64,000 bases of DNA from Ramlibacter henchirensis (GTDB lineage Bacteria; Pseudomonadota; Gammaproteobacteria; Burkholderiales; Burkholderiaceae_C). The stretch spans positions 1,550,001 to 1,614,000 of the forward strand of contig NZ_SMLM01000001.1 of NCBI RefSeq assembly GCF_004682015.1, given 5' to 3'. The position numbers and the translations under genes are program-made. The notes beneath the pieces were generated by a model. That model was not told where the DNA came from, searched no databases, and was given only the letters and a program-made list of their open reading frames with translations. Below are positions 1 through 9,111 of this stretch, piece by piece (the stretch's first letter is position 1; each line of letters starts with the position of its first letter).

Positions 1-880
<880 letters not shown>

Positions 881-897
<17 letters not shown>

Positions 898-1465
898 CAA
901 CGCGCTCTGGTCAGGCGGCTGGTACCGCTTCGCCCGCCGCCTCGATTCGCCCAACTTCGGTCCGCGGCCCGCCGGAGCGGCGATCGACCTGGTCGTGGTG
1001 CATTCCATCAGCCTGCCGCCCGGCGAATATGGCGGCGACCAGGTGCAGGCGCTGTTCACCAACACGCTGGACTGGCAGGCCCATCCCTACTTCAGGGCCA
1101 TCGAGGGGCTGCAGGTGTCGTCGCATTTCTACGTGCGGCGCGGCGGCGAGCTGTGGCAGTTCGTGAGCTGCGACGACCGCGCCTGGCACGCCGGCACCTC
1201 GTCGTGGCAGGGCCGCGACAACTGCAACGATTTTTCGATCGGGATCGAACTTGAAGGCATCGAGGGCGGGCCGTTCGAAGCCGCCCAGTACGAGGCGCTC
1301 GCGGGCCTGTGCGCGGCGATCTCGCAACGCTACCCGGTGCGCCACATCGCGGGCCACGAGCACGTGGCGCCGGGACGCAAGCAGGACCCGGGGCCGGGCT
1401 TCGACTGGCCCCTGTTGCGCGACAGCCTCGGTTGGTTGCCCGAGTCCTTTCCACCAGTGACGTAG
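881..1465 (+). CDS. ampD: 1,6-anhydro-N-acetylmuramyl-L-alanine amidase AmpD
   Basis: Zinc amidase of 194 residues that cleaves the lactyl-amide bond of anhydro-muropeptides during cytoplasmic murein recycling and so controls the AmpR/AmpC inducer level. The fold is amidase_2. Expected zinc ligands are visible: H41 in VVVHSISLPPGEYGG, H159 in HIAGHEHVAPGRK and D169 in KQDPGPGFDW, with the same 10-residue spacing between the last two as in characterised AmpD. There is no signal peptide, as expected for the cytoplasmic enzyme. The ATG at 881 lies inside the last codons of the upstream activator gene (17-nt overlap), which suggests translational coupling. Length is normal for the family (about 185-190). 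Confidence 0.95.
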
Positions 1466-1727
1466 TTGCCAATCGCGCTCTGCGGTCGAGTTGCGTGCTC
1501 GCCGCGTGAGGCGCCGCGCGATCGCGCGCATCGCGTGAAATCGCCCCCTGCGTGTACCCACGCGCGCAGCAAGCAGCCGCGCGGCCTTCAAGGGCATTTC
1601 GGCCGCGGGACCGCGCCACATCTGGGCAGTGGATGATGGTTCTCGAACTTGCGCGGCCTGCACGCGCGCGACGCGCCGGGAACCCACATGCTGTCCACAG
1701 CCTCTCCACTTGTGATCCACGGGTCAG

Positions 1728-1775
1728 CCACTAGGTATAGTGGCTTGCCCTGTCCCGGGACCCTATATATAGTGC
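1728..1775 (+). promoter_or_regulatory. Tandem NrdR boxes upstream of nrdA
   Basis: Two 16-bp near-palindromes resembling the NrdR consensus acaCwAtATaTwGTgt lie at 1728-1743 (ccactaggtatagtgg) and 1760-1775 (accctatatatagtgc). Their starts are 32 bp apart, about three helical turns, the usual arrangement for NrdR repression of ribonucleotide reductase operons. The nrdR gene is not in this window. The remainder of the 374-bp gap, 1466-1727, holds nothing I can assign. Confidence 0.85.
1745..1773 (+). promoter_or_regulatory. Candidate sigma-70 promoter of nrdA
   Basis: TTGCCC (1745-1750) and TATAGT (1768-1773) are separated by 17 bp, and the -10 lies inside the downstream NrdR box, so bound NrdR would block polymerase. 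The predicted start near 1780 leaves a leader of about 60 nt. Confidence 0.6.
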
Positions 1776-1839
1776 CCCGCAGGTGGAGGACCGTTACTCG
1801 CGTCCCTTCCTAGAACAACCACACCAGCAGAGGAAAGAC

Positions 1840-4767
1840 ATGCAATCTGTGTCAAGCGTCGCCAGCACTTCCCCGCAAACCGTGACCGCGATCGGCACTG
1901 CGCCCGGCACCGGCCAGCCCGCCGCCAACCCGCTGGCGCACTACCAGATCATCCGGCGCAACGGCGCCGTGGTTCCCTTCGAGCCGAACAAGATCGCCAT
2001 CGCGATGATGAAGGCCTTCCTGGCCGTGCACGGCACGCAGGGCGCCGCCTCGGCCAGCGTGCGCGAGACGGTCGACGGCCTCACCCAGCAGGTGATCCGG
2101 GCGCTGGTGCGCTCGCGCCCGGGCGGCGGCACCTTCCACATCGAGGACGTGCAGGACCAGGTGGAGCTGGGCCTGATGCGCGGCGGCCATCACGACATCG
2201 CCCGCGCGTACGTGCTGTACCGCGACCGCCGCGCGCAGGAGCGCGCCAGGCAGGGCACGCCGGCGGTGGTGGAGGCGCCGCTGCTGCACGTGGTGGACGG
2301 CGGCCAGCGCATCCCGCTGGACATGGGCCAGCTGCAGGTACTGATCGTGAACGCCTGCGCCGGGCTTTCGGCCGACGTGAAGCCGGATCCGATCGTGTCC
2401 GAGACCATGCGCAACCTGTACGACGGCGTGCCGATCGACGAGGTCTACAAGGCCGCGATCCTGGCGGCGCGCACGCTGATCGAGAAGGATCCTGACTACA
2501 CCTACGCCACGGCCCGCCTGCTGCTGCACACCATCTTCAAGGAGGTGCTGGGCCAGGACATCGCCCCGGGCACGTCGGCCGAGGCCTACGCGGACAACTT
2601 CCCCCTCTTCATCAAGAAGGGCGTGGAAGCCGAGCTGCTCAATCCCGAGCTGCTCAATTACGACCTCAAACGGCTGGGCGCAGCGCTCAAGGCCGACCGC
2701 GACCTGAAGTTCGACTACCTGGGCCTGCAGACGCTGTACGACCGCTACTTCCTGCACGTGCGCAAGACCCGCATCGAGCTGCCGCAGGCCTTCTTCATGC
2801 GCGTGGCCATGGGCCTGGCGCTCAACGAGATCGACCGCGAGGCGCGCGCCATCGAGTTCTACGAGGTGCTCTCCAGCTTCGACTTCATGTCGTCCACGCC
2901 CACGCTGTTCAACAGCGGCACGCTGCGTTCGCAGCTCTCGTCCTGCTACCTGACCACGGTGCCGGACGACCTGGACGGAATCTACGAGTCGATCAAGGAA
3001 AACGCGCTGCTCTCCAAGTTCGCGGGCGGCCTGGGCAACGACTGGACGCGTGTGCGCGCCCTGGGTTCGCACATCAAGGGCACGAACGGCGAATCGCAGG
3101 GCGTGGTGCCGTTCCTGAAAGTGGTCAACGACACCGCCGTGGCGGTCAACCAGGGCGGCAAGCGCAAGGGCGCGGTCTGCACCTACCTGGAGAGCTGGCA
3201 CCTGGACATCGAGGAATTCCTCGAGCTGCGCAAGAACACCGGCGACGACCGCCGCCGCACCCACGACATGAACACGGCCAACTGGATCCCGGACCTGTTC
3301 ATGCGCCGCGTCATGGAAAAGGGCGAGTGGACGCTGTTCTCGCCCTCCTCCGTGCCGGACCTGCACGACAAGTTCGGTGCCGACTTCGAAAAGGCCTACG
3401 TCGCCTACGAGGAGAAGGCCAGGCGCGGCGAGATCAAGCCCAGCAAGACAGTGCCCGCCTCCGACATGTGGCGAAAGATGCTCTCGATGCTGTTCGAGAC
3501 CGGCCATCCCTGGATCACGTTCAAGGATGCCTGCAACGTGCGCTCGCCGCAGCAGCACGCGGGCGTGGTGCACTCGTCCAACCTGTGCACCGAGATCACG
3601 CTCAACACCAGCGACACCGAAACGGCCGTCTGCAACCTCGGCTCGGTCAACCTGATGCAGCACCTGAAGGACGGCGCCATCGACCAGGAGAAGCTGCGCA
3701 AGACGGTCTCCACCGCGATGCGGATGCTCGACAACGTGATCGACATCAACTACTACGCGGTCAAGAAGGCGCGCGACTCCAACCTTCGCCACCGCCCGGT
3801 GGGCCTAGGCATCATGGCCTTCCAGGACGCGCTGTACGAACTGCGCATCCCCTACGCGTCGCAGCAGGCCGTCGAGTTCGCCGACACCTCGATGGAGGCG
3901 GTCTGCTACCACGCCTACTGGGCCTCCACCGAACTGGCCCGTGAGCGCGGCCGCTACTCCAGCTACAGGGGCTCGCTGTGGGACAAGGGCGTGCTGCCGC
4001 CCGACACGCTGGACCTGCTGGCGCGCGAGCGCGGCGGCTACGTGGAGGTCGACCGCTCGTCCACGCTGGACTGGGACGCGCTGCGCCGCAAGATCGCCCA
4101 GGACGGCATGCGCAACAGCAACTGCATCGCCATCGCGCCGACCGCCACCATCTCCAACATCATCGGCGTGGACGCGTCCATCGAGCCGTGTTTCGGCAAC
4201 CTGTCGGTCAAGTCCAACCTGTCCGGCGAGTTCACCGTCATCAACCACTACCTGGTGCGCGACCTCAAGCGTCTCGGCCTGTGGGACGACGTGATGGTCA
4301 TGGACCTGAAGCACTTCGACGGCTCGCTGCGCCCGATCGACCGCGTGCCGCAGGAGATCAAGGCCCTGTACGCCACCGCGTTCGAGGTCGAGCCGGTGTG
4401 GCTGGTGGAAGCCGCCGCGCGCCGCCAGAAGTGGATCGACCAGGCCCAGTCGCTGAACATCTACATGGCCGGCGCGTCGGGCAAGAAGCTGGACGACACC
4501 TACAAGCTGGCGTGGGTCCGCGGCCTGAAGACCACCTACTACCTGCGCACGATCAGCGCCACGCACGCGGAGAAATCCACGGTGCAATCGGGCCGGCTGA
4601 ATGCGGTGTCTTCGGATGCAGGCGGCGGACTGAATGCCACCGCGAACGGATCGATGTCCGCACTCGATGCGGCCGCCGCCGCCGCGCAGGCGCAGATGAA
4701 TGCGACGCCCGCCACCGACATCAAGTTCTGCGCGATCGACGATCCGTCGTGCGAGGCTTGCCAATAG
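1840..4767 (+). CDS. nrdA: Ribonucleoside-diphosphate reductase class Ia, alpha subunit
   Basis: Large subunit (975 residues) that reduces ribonucleoside diphosphates together with NrdB. An N-terminal ATP-cone (about residues 35-125, YQIIRRNGAVVPFEPNKIAI) binds the activity effector, and a second, more divergent cone-like segment follows (about 145-235). Active-site landmarks are present: the Cys of LSSCYLTTV, the radical Cys/Glu of SSNLCTEITLN, the partner Cys of TAVCNLGSVNL, the Tyr pair in LKTTYYLRT, and the C-terminal redox Cys pair C971/C974 in DPSCEACQ. The start is ATG 1840, preceded by GAGGAAAG; an in-frame GTG at 1783 would lie almost at the predicted transcription start and is disfavoured. 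nrdB follows after 131 bp, and NrdR boxes lie upstream. Confidence 0.97.
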   Translation: MQSVSSVASTSPQTVTAIGTAPGTGQPAANPLAHYQIIRRNGAVVPFEPNKIAIAMMKAFLAVHGTQGAASASVRETVDGLTQQVIRALVRSRPGGGTFHIEDVQDQVELGLMRGGHHDIARAYVLYRDRRAQERARQGTPAVVEAPLLHVVDGGQRIPLDMGQLQVLIVNACAGLSADVKPDPIVSETMRNLYDGVPIDEVYKAAILAARTLIEKDPDYTYATARLLLHTIFKEVLGQDIAPGTSAEAYADNFPLFIKKGVEAELLNPELLNYDLKRLGAALKADRDLKFDYLGLQTLYDRYFLHVRKTRIELPQAFFMRVAMGLALNEIDREARAIEFYEVLSSFDFMSSTPTLFNSGTLRSQLSSCYLTTVPDDLDGIYESIKENALLSKFAGGLGNDWTRVRALGSHIKGTNGESQGVVPFLKVVNDTAVAVNQGGKRKGAVCTYLESWHLDIEEFLELRKNTGDDRRRTHDMNTANWIPDLFMRRVMEKGEWTLFSPSSVPDLHDKFGADFEKAYVAYEEKARRGEIKPSKTVPASDMWRKMLSMLFETGHPWITFKDACNVRSPQQHAGVVHSSNLCTEITLNTSDTETAVCNLGSVNLMQHLKDGAIDQEKLRKTVSTAMRMLDNVIDINYYAVKKARDSNLRHRPVGLGIMAFQDALYELRIPYASQQAVEFADTSMEAVCYHAYWASTELARERGRYSSYRGSLWDKGVLPPDTLDLLARERGGYVEVDRSSTLDWDALRRKIAQDGMRNSNCIAIAPTATISNIIGVDASIEPCFGNLSVKSNLSGEFTVINHYLVRDLKRLGLWDDVMVMDLKHFDGSLRPIDRVPQEIKALYATAFEVEPVWLVEAAARRQKWIDQAQSLNIYMAGASGKKLDDTYKLAWVRGLKTTYYLRTISATHAEKSTVQSGRLNAVSSDAGGGLNATANGSMSALDAAAAAAQAQMNATPATDIKFCAIDDPSCEACQ

Positions 4768-4783
4768 GAATCGAAGCAAAGGT

Positions 4784-4868
4784 ATCGGCGTTCTCCGACA
4801 GGACGCCGATGCAAACGAGCAACACAATCGCGGCGTGATGTGAACGGAAACTTTTCAATACACATCAC
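4784..4868 (+). repeat. Two inverted repeats in the nrdA-nrdB spacer
   Basis: Within the 131-bp spacer, atcggcgt (4784-4791) pairs with acgccgat (4803-4810), and gtgatgtg (4835-4842) pairs with cacatcac (4861-4868). The first can form a tight stem-loop in mRNA. The second has an 18-nt gap and ends 30 bp before the nrdB ATG. Neither has a T-run, so ordinary intrinsic termination is not indicated. They could be an operator, an attenuator or an mRNA-stability element separating nrdA from nrdB expression. Confidence 0.5.
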
Positions 4869-4898
4869 TGCCCGGATAATCCGAGCACTGGACATCAC

Positions 4899-6143
4899 AT
4901 GCTGACCTGGGACGACGAAGTCAAGCCCCAATCGCCAATTCCGCCGAACAGCGGTTCAAACTGGAACCGCGAGGTGAACGTTTCACCTTCGCAGCAGGCG
5001 GCGCTCCAGATCCAACCCCTGAATTCCTCCGATCCGCTGCCTTCGGTTCGCACGCTCGACGACGGCGCGCGTGTCCCGGTGGCGCAGCCGGCGGCCGCCG
5101 CCCGCAAGGCGGAGCCCGCCCGCCAGAGCCGCGTGAACGCGGCCGACAAGCGGATCATCAACGGCCAGACCGACGTCAACCAGCTCGTCCCCTTCAAGTA
5201 CAAGTGGGCCTGGGAGAAGTACCTGGCCACCTGCGCCAACCACTGGATGCCGCAGGAAGTGAACATGACGCGTGACATCGCGTTGTGGAAGGACCCCAAC
5301 GGCCTGACCGAGGACGAGCGCCGCATCATCAAGCGCAACCTCGGCTTCTTCGTCACCGCCGACTCGCTGGCCGCCAACAACATCGTGCTGGGCACCTACC
5401 GCCACATCACGGCGCCCGAGTGCCGGCAGTTCCTGCTGCGCCAGGCCTTCGAGGAGGCGATCCACACCCACGCCTACCAGTACATCGTGGAGTCGCTGGG
5501 CCTGGACGAGGCGGAGATCTTCAACGCCTACCACGAGGTCTCGTCGATCCGGGACAAGGACAATTTCCTGATCCCGTTCATCGACGCGATCATGGATCCC
5601 AACTTCCATACCGGCACGCCGGAAGCGGACCAGAAGCTCCTCAAGAGCCTGATCGTCTTCGCCTGCCTGATGGAAGGCCTGTTCTTCTATGTCGGCTTCA
5701 CCCAGATCCTGGCGCTGGGCCGGCAGAACAAGATGACCGGTGCTGCGGAGCAGTACCAGTACATCCTGCGGGACGAGTCGATGCACTGCAATTTCGGCAT
5801 CGACCTGATCAACCAGCTGAAGCTGGAGAACCCGCACCTGTGGACGGCCGAATTCAAGGCCGAGATCCGCGGCCTGTTCATGAAGGCCGTCGAGCTCGAA
5901 TACCGCTATGCCGAGGACACCATGCCCAGAGGCGTGCTGGGCCTCAACGCCTCCATGTTCAAGGGCTACCTGCGCTACATCGCCAACCGGCGCGCGACGC
6001 AGATCGGCCTGGAAGCGCTCTTCCCCAACGAGGAGAACCCCTTCCCGTGGATGAGCGAGATGATTGACCTGAAGAAAGAGCGCAATTTCTTCGAAACCCG
6101 CGTGATCGAGTACCAGTCGGGTGGCGCGCTTTCCTGGGATTGA
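4899..6143 (+). CDS. nrdB: Ribonucleoside-diphosphate reductase class Ia, beta subunit
   Basis: Small subunit (414 residues) carrying the di-iron site and stable tyrosyl radical that starts catalysis in NrdA. The ligand set can be read: D155 (TADSLAANN), E186 and H189 ([10 protein letters not shown]), radical Y193, then the Glu of [10 protein letters not shown] and the Glu/His of [10 protein letters not shown]. Spacing of D155, E186, H189 and Y193 equals that of E. coli D84, E115, H118 and Y122. The protein has an N-terminal extension of about 70 residues, Pro/Ala-rich at its end, before the ferritin-like core. It begins MLTWDDEV, a typical start for this subgroup, although the ribosome-binding site before ATG 4899 is weak. 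It is presumably co-transcribed with nrdA. Confidence 0.97.
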   Translation: MLTWDDEVKPQSPIPPNSGSNWNREVNVSPSQQAALQIQPLNSSDPLPSVRTLDDGARVPVAQPAAAARKAEPARQSRVNAADKRIINGQTDVNQLVPFKYKWAWEKYLATCANHWMPQEVNMTRDIALWKDPNGLTEDERRIIKRNLGFFVTADSLAANNIVLGTYRHITAPECRQFLLRQAFEEAIHTHAYQYIVESLGLDEAEIFNAYHEVSSIRDKDNFLIPFIDAIMDPNFHTGTPEADQKLLKSLIVFACLMEGLFFYVGFTQILALGRQNKMTGAAEQYQYILRDESMHCNFGIDLINQLKLENPHLWTAEFKAEIRGLFMKAVELEYRYAEDTMPRGVLGLNASMFKGYLRYIANRRATQIGLEALFPNEENPFPWMSEMIDLKKERNFFETRVIEYQSGGALSWD

Positions 6144-6339
6144 AAGGCAACTGCGTAGCAGTTTGGGTTCGTGAGATTCGCCCGCACTCCTGACCGGCCG
6201 CAAAGAGCCGGCATGGTGCGGGCCACGGTGTTCATGGCGCTGGGCCCAGGCCCAACGCCATGGATCGCTAGCAGCCGCCAACAAGGCAGCTAGTGCTTCT
6301 TTGGTTGATGTTGATGTCAACTTGAACAGGAGAATGGAA

Positions 6340-6807
6340 ATGGCAACTGCGAAGAAAGCCGCCGCCAAGAAGACGACGGCGAAGAAGGCTACGGCCAAGA
6401 AGACCACGGCCAAGCGCCCGGTCGCGAAGAAGGCTGCGGCCAAGCGCCCGGCCGCGAAGAAGGCTGCGGCCAAGCGCCCGGCTGCGAAGAAGAGCGCGGC
6501 CAAGCGCCCGGCGGCGAAGAAGTCCGCTGCGAAGAAGACCACGGCCAAGAAGACCACGGCGAAGAAGTCCGCCGCGAAGAAGACCACGGCCAAGAAGGCG
6601 ACCGCGAAGAAGAGCGCCGCCAAGAAGGCGCCTGCGAAGAAAGCGGCTGCGAAGAAGTCGGCTGCGAAAAAAGGCGGCGCCAAGAAGGCCGCCAAAGCCC
6701 CTGCTGCAAAGCCCGCGGCTGCGCCGGCCGCGACCGCGGCTCCTGCGGCGCAGACCACTCTGAACCCGCAGGCCGCCTGGCCTTTCCCGACGGCTTCCAA
6801 GCCCTGA
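6340..6807 (+). CDS. Histone H1-like, Ala/Lys-repeat DNA-binding protein
   Basis: A highly basic 155-residue protein built almost entirely of AAKK, TAKK and AKRP-type repeats from residue 4 to about 130, followed by an Ala/Pro-rich neutral tail (about 130-155). It resembles eukaryotic H1 C-terminal tails and bacterial H1-like proteins (AlgP- or HctB-type), which bind DNA non-specifically; a nucleoid-structuring role is inferred. AGGAG at 6328-6332 sits 7 nt before ATG 6340, favouring that start over the ATG at 6334. The codons themselves are repetitive (aagaagaccacggc units), so copy-number change by slippage is expected. It follows nrdB by about 200 bp and is closed by a strong terminator, so it may have its own transcript. 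Confidence 0.9.
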   Translation: MATAKKAAAKKTTAKKATAKKTTAKRPVAKKAAAKRPAAKKAAAKRPAAKKSAAKRPAAKKSAAKKTTAKKTTAKKSAAKKTTAKKATAKKSAAKKAPAKKAAAKKSAAKKGGAKKAAKAPAAKPAAAPAATAAPAAQTTLNPQAAWPFPTASKP

Positions 6808-6830
6808 AGCGGCAGTACGCGCTTCATCCC

Positions 6831-6855
6831 AAGCCCGGCTTCGGCCGGGCTTTTT
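6831..6855 (+). terminator. Intrinsic terminator after the histone-like gene
   Basis: aagcccggc and gccgggctt form a 9-bp stem with a short ttcg loop, running into a T5 tract at 6851-6855. It ends transcription of the histone-like gene and lies just ahead of the AlkB-like gene. Confidence 0.92.
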
Positions 6856-6877
6856 GTTTGGGCTCAAACTGCAGCGC

Positions 6878-7468
6878 GTGAACTCCCCGCAGACCGACCT
6901 CTTCGGTTCGCCGCCGGCCCCGCTACCGAACGGAATGCGGTACGAGCCGGATTTCCTCACTGCGGAACAGGAGGCGGCGTTGCTGCGCCAGATCGAGGCG
7001 CTGCCGCTCGCGCCCATGAAGTACCAGGGCTTCACCGCCCTGCGGCGCGTCGTGAGCTACGGCGGCCAGTACGACTTCAGCACGCAGCGGCTGAACGAGG
7101 CCGAGCCGATCCCCGACTGGCTGCACCCGCTGCGCGAGCAAGCCGCGCACTGGCTCGGCATCGCGCCGGAGCGCTTCACGCAGTCGCTGGTGGCCGAGTA
7201 CCGTCCGGGCACGCCGCTGGGCTGGCACCGCGACGTGCCGGACTTCGAGGACGTGGTGGGCATCTCGCTGCTGAACGACGCCGTGATGCGATTTCGGCCC
7301 TATCCGCCGAAGGATCCCAAGCGCGCCGACGTGATGAAGCTGACGATCGAGCCGCGCTCGATCTACCTGCTGCGCGGCCCGGCGCGCTGGGAGTGGCAGC
7401 ACAGCGTCTCGCCGACGAAATCGTTGCGCTACTCGATCACCTTCCGCACGCCGTCGCACCGCCGCTGA
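6878..7468 (+). CDS. AlkB-family alpha-ketoglutarate-dependent dioxygenase
   Basis: Fe(II)/2-oxoglutarate dioxygenase (196 residues from GTG 6878) of the kind that oxidatively removes alkyl groups from nucleic-acid bases. The metal triad is H117-x-D119 (GWHRDVPDF) and H175 (WQHSVSP). The 2-oxoglutarate-binding arginines are R184 and R190 in RYSITFR. The reading frame is open back to a TTG at 6854, but that codon lies inside the preceding terminator; GTG 6878 (MNSPQTDLFG) is the more reasonable start, although neither has a strong ribosome-binding site. The substrate (DNA, RNA or protein) cannot be told from sequence; the short form resembles bacterial AlkB homologues rather than E. coli AlkB itself. 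Confidence 0.88.
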   Translation: MNSPQTDLFGSPPAPLPNGMRYEPDFLTAEQEAALLRQIEALPLAPMKYQGFTALRRVVSYGGQYDFSTQRLNEAEPIPDWLHPLREQAAHWLGIAPERFTQSLVAEYRPGTPLGWHRDVPDFEDVVGISLLNDAVMRFRPYPPKDPKRADVMKLTIEPRSIYLLRGPARWEWQHSVSPTKSLRYSITFRTPSHRR

Positions 7469-7493
7469 TCGCAGCCGGCGATCGCGTCTGGAC

Positions 7494-8135
7494 TCATCCC
7501 TGCCCGCCCGCGAGCGCGATGCGCCGGCGCAGCCGCGCCGCCTCTTCCTGCGCGCCGCGCTGCTCCGCCAATCGCAACTGCGCGCCCAACCACGCGAGCA
7601 GCGGCCTGCGCCATCCCTGTCGCGATGCGGTCTCGGCCGCCACTTGCATCAGCTCCGGCGACCCGCGACCGGAGCGCATGAGGACCCCGGCGGCGACCAG
7701 CCGCGAAAGCGGATCGGCCATGGCCTCGACTGCCTTGGCGTCCGCAGCCCCGCTCGCTACTGCGCGATGCTGCTGCGGCAACAGGTCGGGCGCAACGCGC
7801 TCTCCTTGCAGGTACGCGGCATAGGCCCGCTCGGCGTCCGGCGAGTCCACTCGCAAGGCGTCGAACCCCGCGCAGGCCTCGAACACCAGGCTGGCCACCT
7901 GCAGCGCACAGCGGGTGAGCTCGGCGCGCGCCACCAATCCCGGCTGTGCCGTGGCGGCCAGCTCACTGCGGGCCCGAGCGAACTCCGCGTCGGCGGCGCG
8001 CTGCTGCCCGGTGAGCCAGGCCTGCTCGAAGCGCTGCAGCGCGCCATGCGCGCTGACCTGCCAGTCCGGCGCCTGCGGCTTGCTGCCGCAGGCCGCGAGC
8101 AAAAGGGCGAGCGTTGCGGCGCAGGCGATCCTCAC
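7494..8135 (-). CDS. Putative lipoprotein of an MCE/Mla-like operon
   Basis: A 213-residue predicted lipoprotein. It starts MRIACAATLALLLAAC with the lipobox Cys at residue 16, followed by GSKPQAPDW. The rest is Ala/Leu/Arg-rich and helical in character, with no family motif I recognise, and does not look like the PqiC/ABC-auxiliary lipoprotein fold. Start GTG 8135 is fixed by a 4-nt overlap (GTGA) with the stop of the upstream MCE gene, indicating translational coupling. Context suggests an envelope component of the same lipid-transport machinery. Convergent with the AlkB-like gene, 25 bp away. Confidence 0.75.
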   Translation of the reverse strand: MRIACAATLALLLAACGSKPQAPDWQVSAHGALQRFEQAWLTGQQRAADAEFARARSELAATAQPGLVARAELTRCALQVASLVFEACAGFDALRVDSPDAERAYAAYLQGERVAPDLLPQQHRAVASGAADAKAVEAMADPLSRLVAAGVLMRSGRGSPELMQVAAETASRQGWRRPLLAWLGAQLRLAEQRGAQEEAARLRRRIALAGGQG

Positions 8136-9106
8136 GGCAGCTTGATCTCCGTCTCGCGCGCGAAGGGCCATTTCCGGTTGATCTCGTTGATCAGCGAGTC
8201 GATCTTGCGCAGGTTGGCCTCGACGTCGCCGCGCAATGTGCCCAGGTCCTCGGTGGCGCCGCGCACGTTGGCCCCGACCGCCTGCGCCTCGACCAGCACC
8301 GAATCGATCTTCTTCAGGCTGGCACGCGTATCGGCCAGCAATCCGTTGAGCTGCACCACCGTCGCGCGCGTCTCGCGCACCACGCCCTCGGGCCCGAACA
8401 CCTGCGTGTCCGCCTTGGCGGCGAGCGTGTCGAACCGCGCCAGCAGCGCGTTGGTGCGCTCGAGTGTCGCCACCAGCTTGCGCGCATCGGCATCGTTGCC
8501 GAACAGCACGCCCAGTGCCCCCTGCGGCCCCTTGAGCTTGTCCGTCAGCGCCTGGACGTTCGCGATGCTGTTGCGCAGCGCGGCGTCGGTCGAAGTCATC
8601 GCGGTCAGGTTCTCCAGCACCTCGCGCGCCGACGCGATGACACGCGGCAGTTCGGCCGTCGCGTCGCCGCGCAGCACGGGCCGCTCGGCGCCGTCGGCCA
8701 ATGGCGGATCGGTCAGCACGCCGGTGAACGCGCGGATCGCGGTGCCGCCCACGAGTCCCCGCACCAGCGTGAACACGCTGCTCGTGCGCAGCCAGTGCGC
8801 GTCCTTCTGGGCGACGTCGATGTGGATGCGCACCTCGCCGGACGGGCCGAGCTCCACGCGGCGCACGCGTCCGATCGGGAAGCCCGAGAACGTCATGTCC
8901 ATGCCGACCGACACGCCTTCGGAGTCGTCGGTGGTGAGCACCAGCTGCTGCGTCGGCTCGAACACGCCCCGTGCATACAGCAGGTACGTCACGGCGGCCG
9001 CGATCAGCAGCACGGTGAACAGCAGCAGCAGGCGGGCCTTGGCCGCGAGATGGGGCACCGGCGGCGCGGCGGCGGGTTCGGAATCCTGCAGGGGCGTCTG
9101 GTCCAT
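8132..9106 (-). CDS. MCE-domain (MlaD-like) periplasmic lipid-transport protein
   Basis: A 324-residue inner-membrane-anchored protein. A single transmembrane segment lies at about residues 25-45 (ARLLLLFTVLLIAAAVTYLL), then a single MCE domain (about 52-130; GVSVGMDMTFSGFPIGRVRR), then a long helical tail (about 170-324) with coiled-coil character. MCE proteins form periplasmic rings or tubes that carry phospholipids between membranes and work with an MlaE-type permease and MlaF-type ATPase. The permease gene is immediately upstream (5-bp gap) and a lipoprotein gene overlaps downstream. No ATPase gene is adjacent. Confidence 0.9.
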   Translation of the reverse strand: MDQTPLQDSEPAAAPPVPHLAAKARLLLLFTVLLIAAAVTYLLYARGVFEPTQQLVLTTDDSEGVSVGMDMTFSGFPIGRVRRVELGPSGEVRIHIDVAQKDAHWLRTSSVFTLVRGLVGGTAIRAFTGVLTDPPLADGAERPVLRGDATAELPRVIASAREVLENLTAMTSTDAALRNSIANVQALTDKLKGPQGALGVLFGNDADARKLVATLERTNALLARFDTLAAKADTQVFGPEGVVRETRATVVQLNGLLADTRASLKKIDSVLVEAQAVGANVRGATEDLGTLRGDVEANLRKIDSLINEINRKWPFARETEIKLP

Positions 9107-9111
9107 CGCGC

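Noticed and set aside
1690..1720. DnaA-box-like sequences (ctgtccaca, tgatccac) upstream of nrdA
   Set aside because: Each has two or more mismatches to TTWTNCACA; without a better match the similarity is not convincing, although DnaA control of nrd genes exists elsewhere.
1552..1734. Short forward frame in the ampD-nrdA gap
   Set aside because: No ribosome-binding site, low-complexity composition, and it overlaps the first NrdR box.
1783..1839. Earlier GTG start for nrdA
   Set aside because: It would begin almost at the predicted transcription start and adds a non-conserved segment; ATG 1840 has a good Shine-Dalgarno.
6854..6877. TTG start for the AlkB-like protein
   Set aside because: The codon lies inside the T-tract of the upstream terminator, so it would rarely be transcribed from upstream and no ribosome-binding site exists there.
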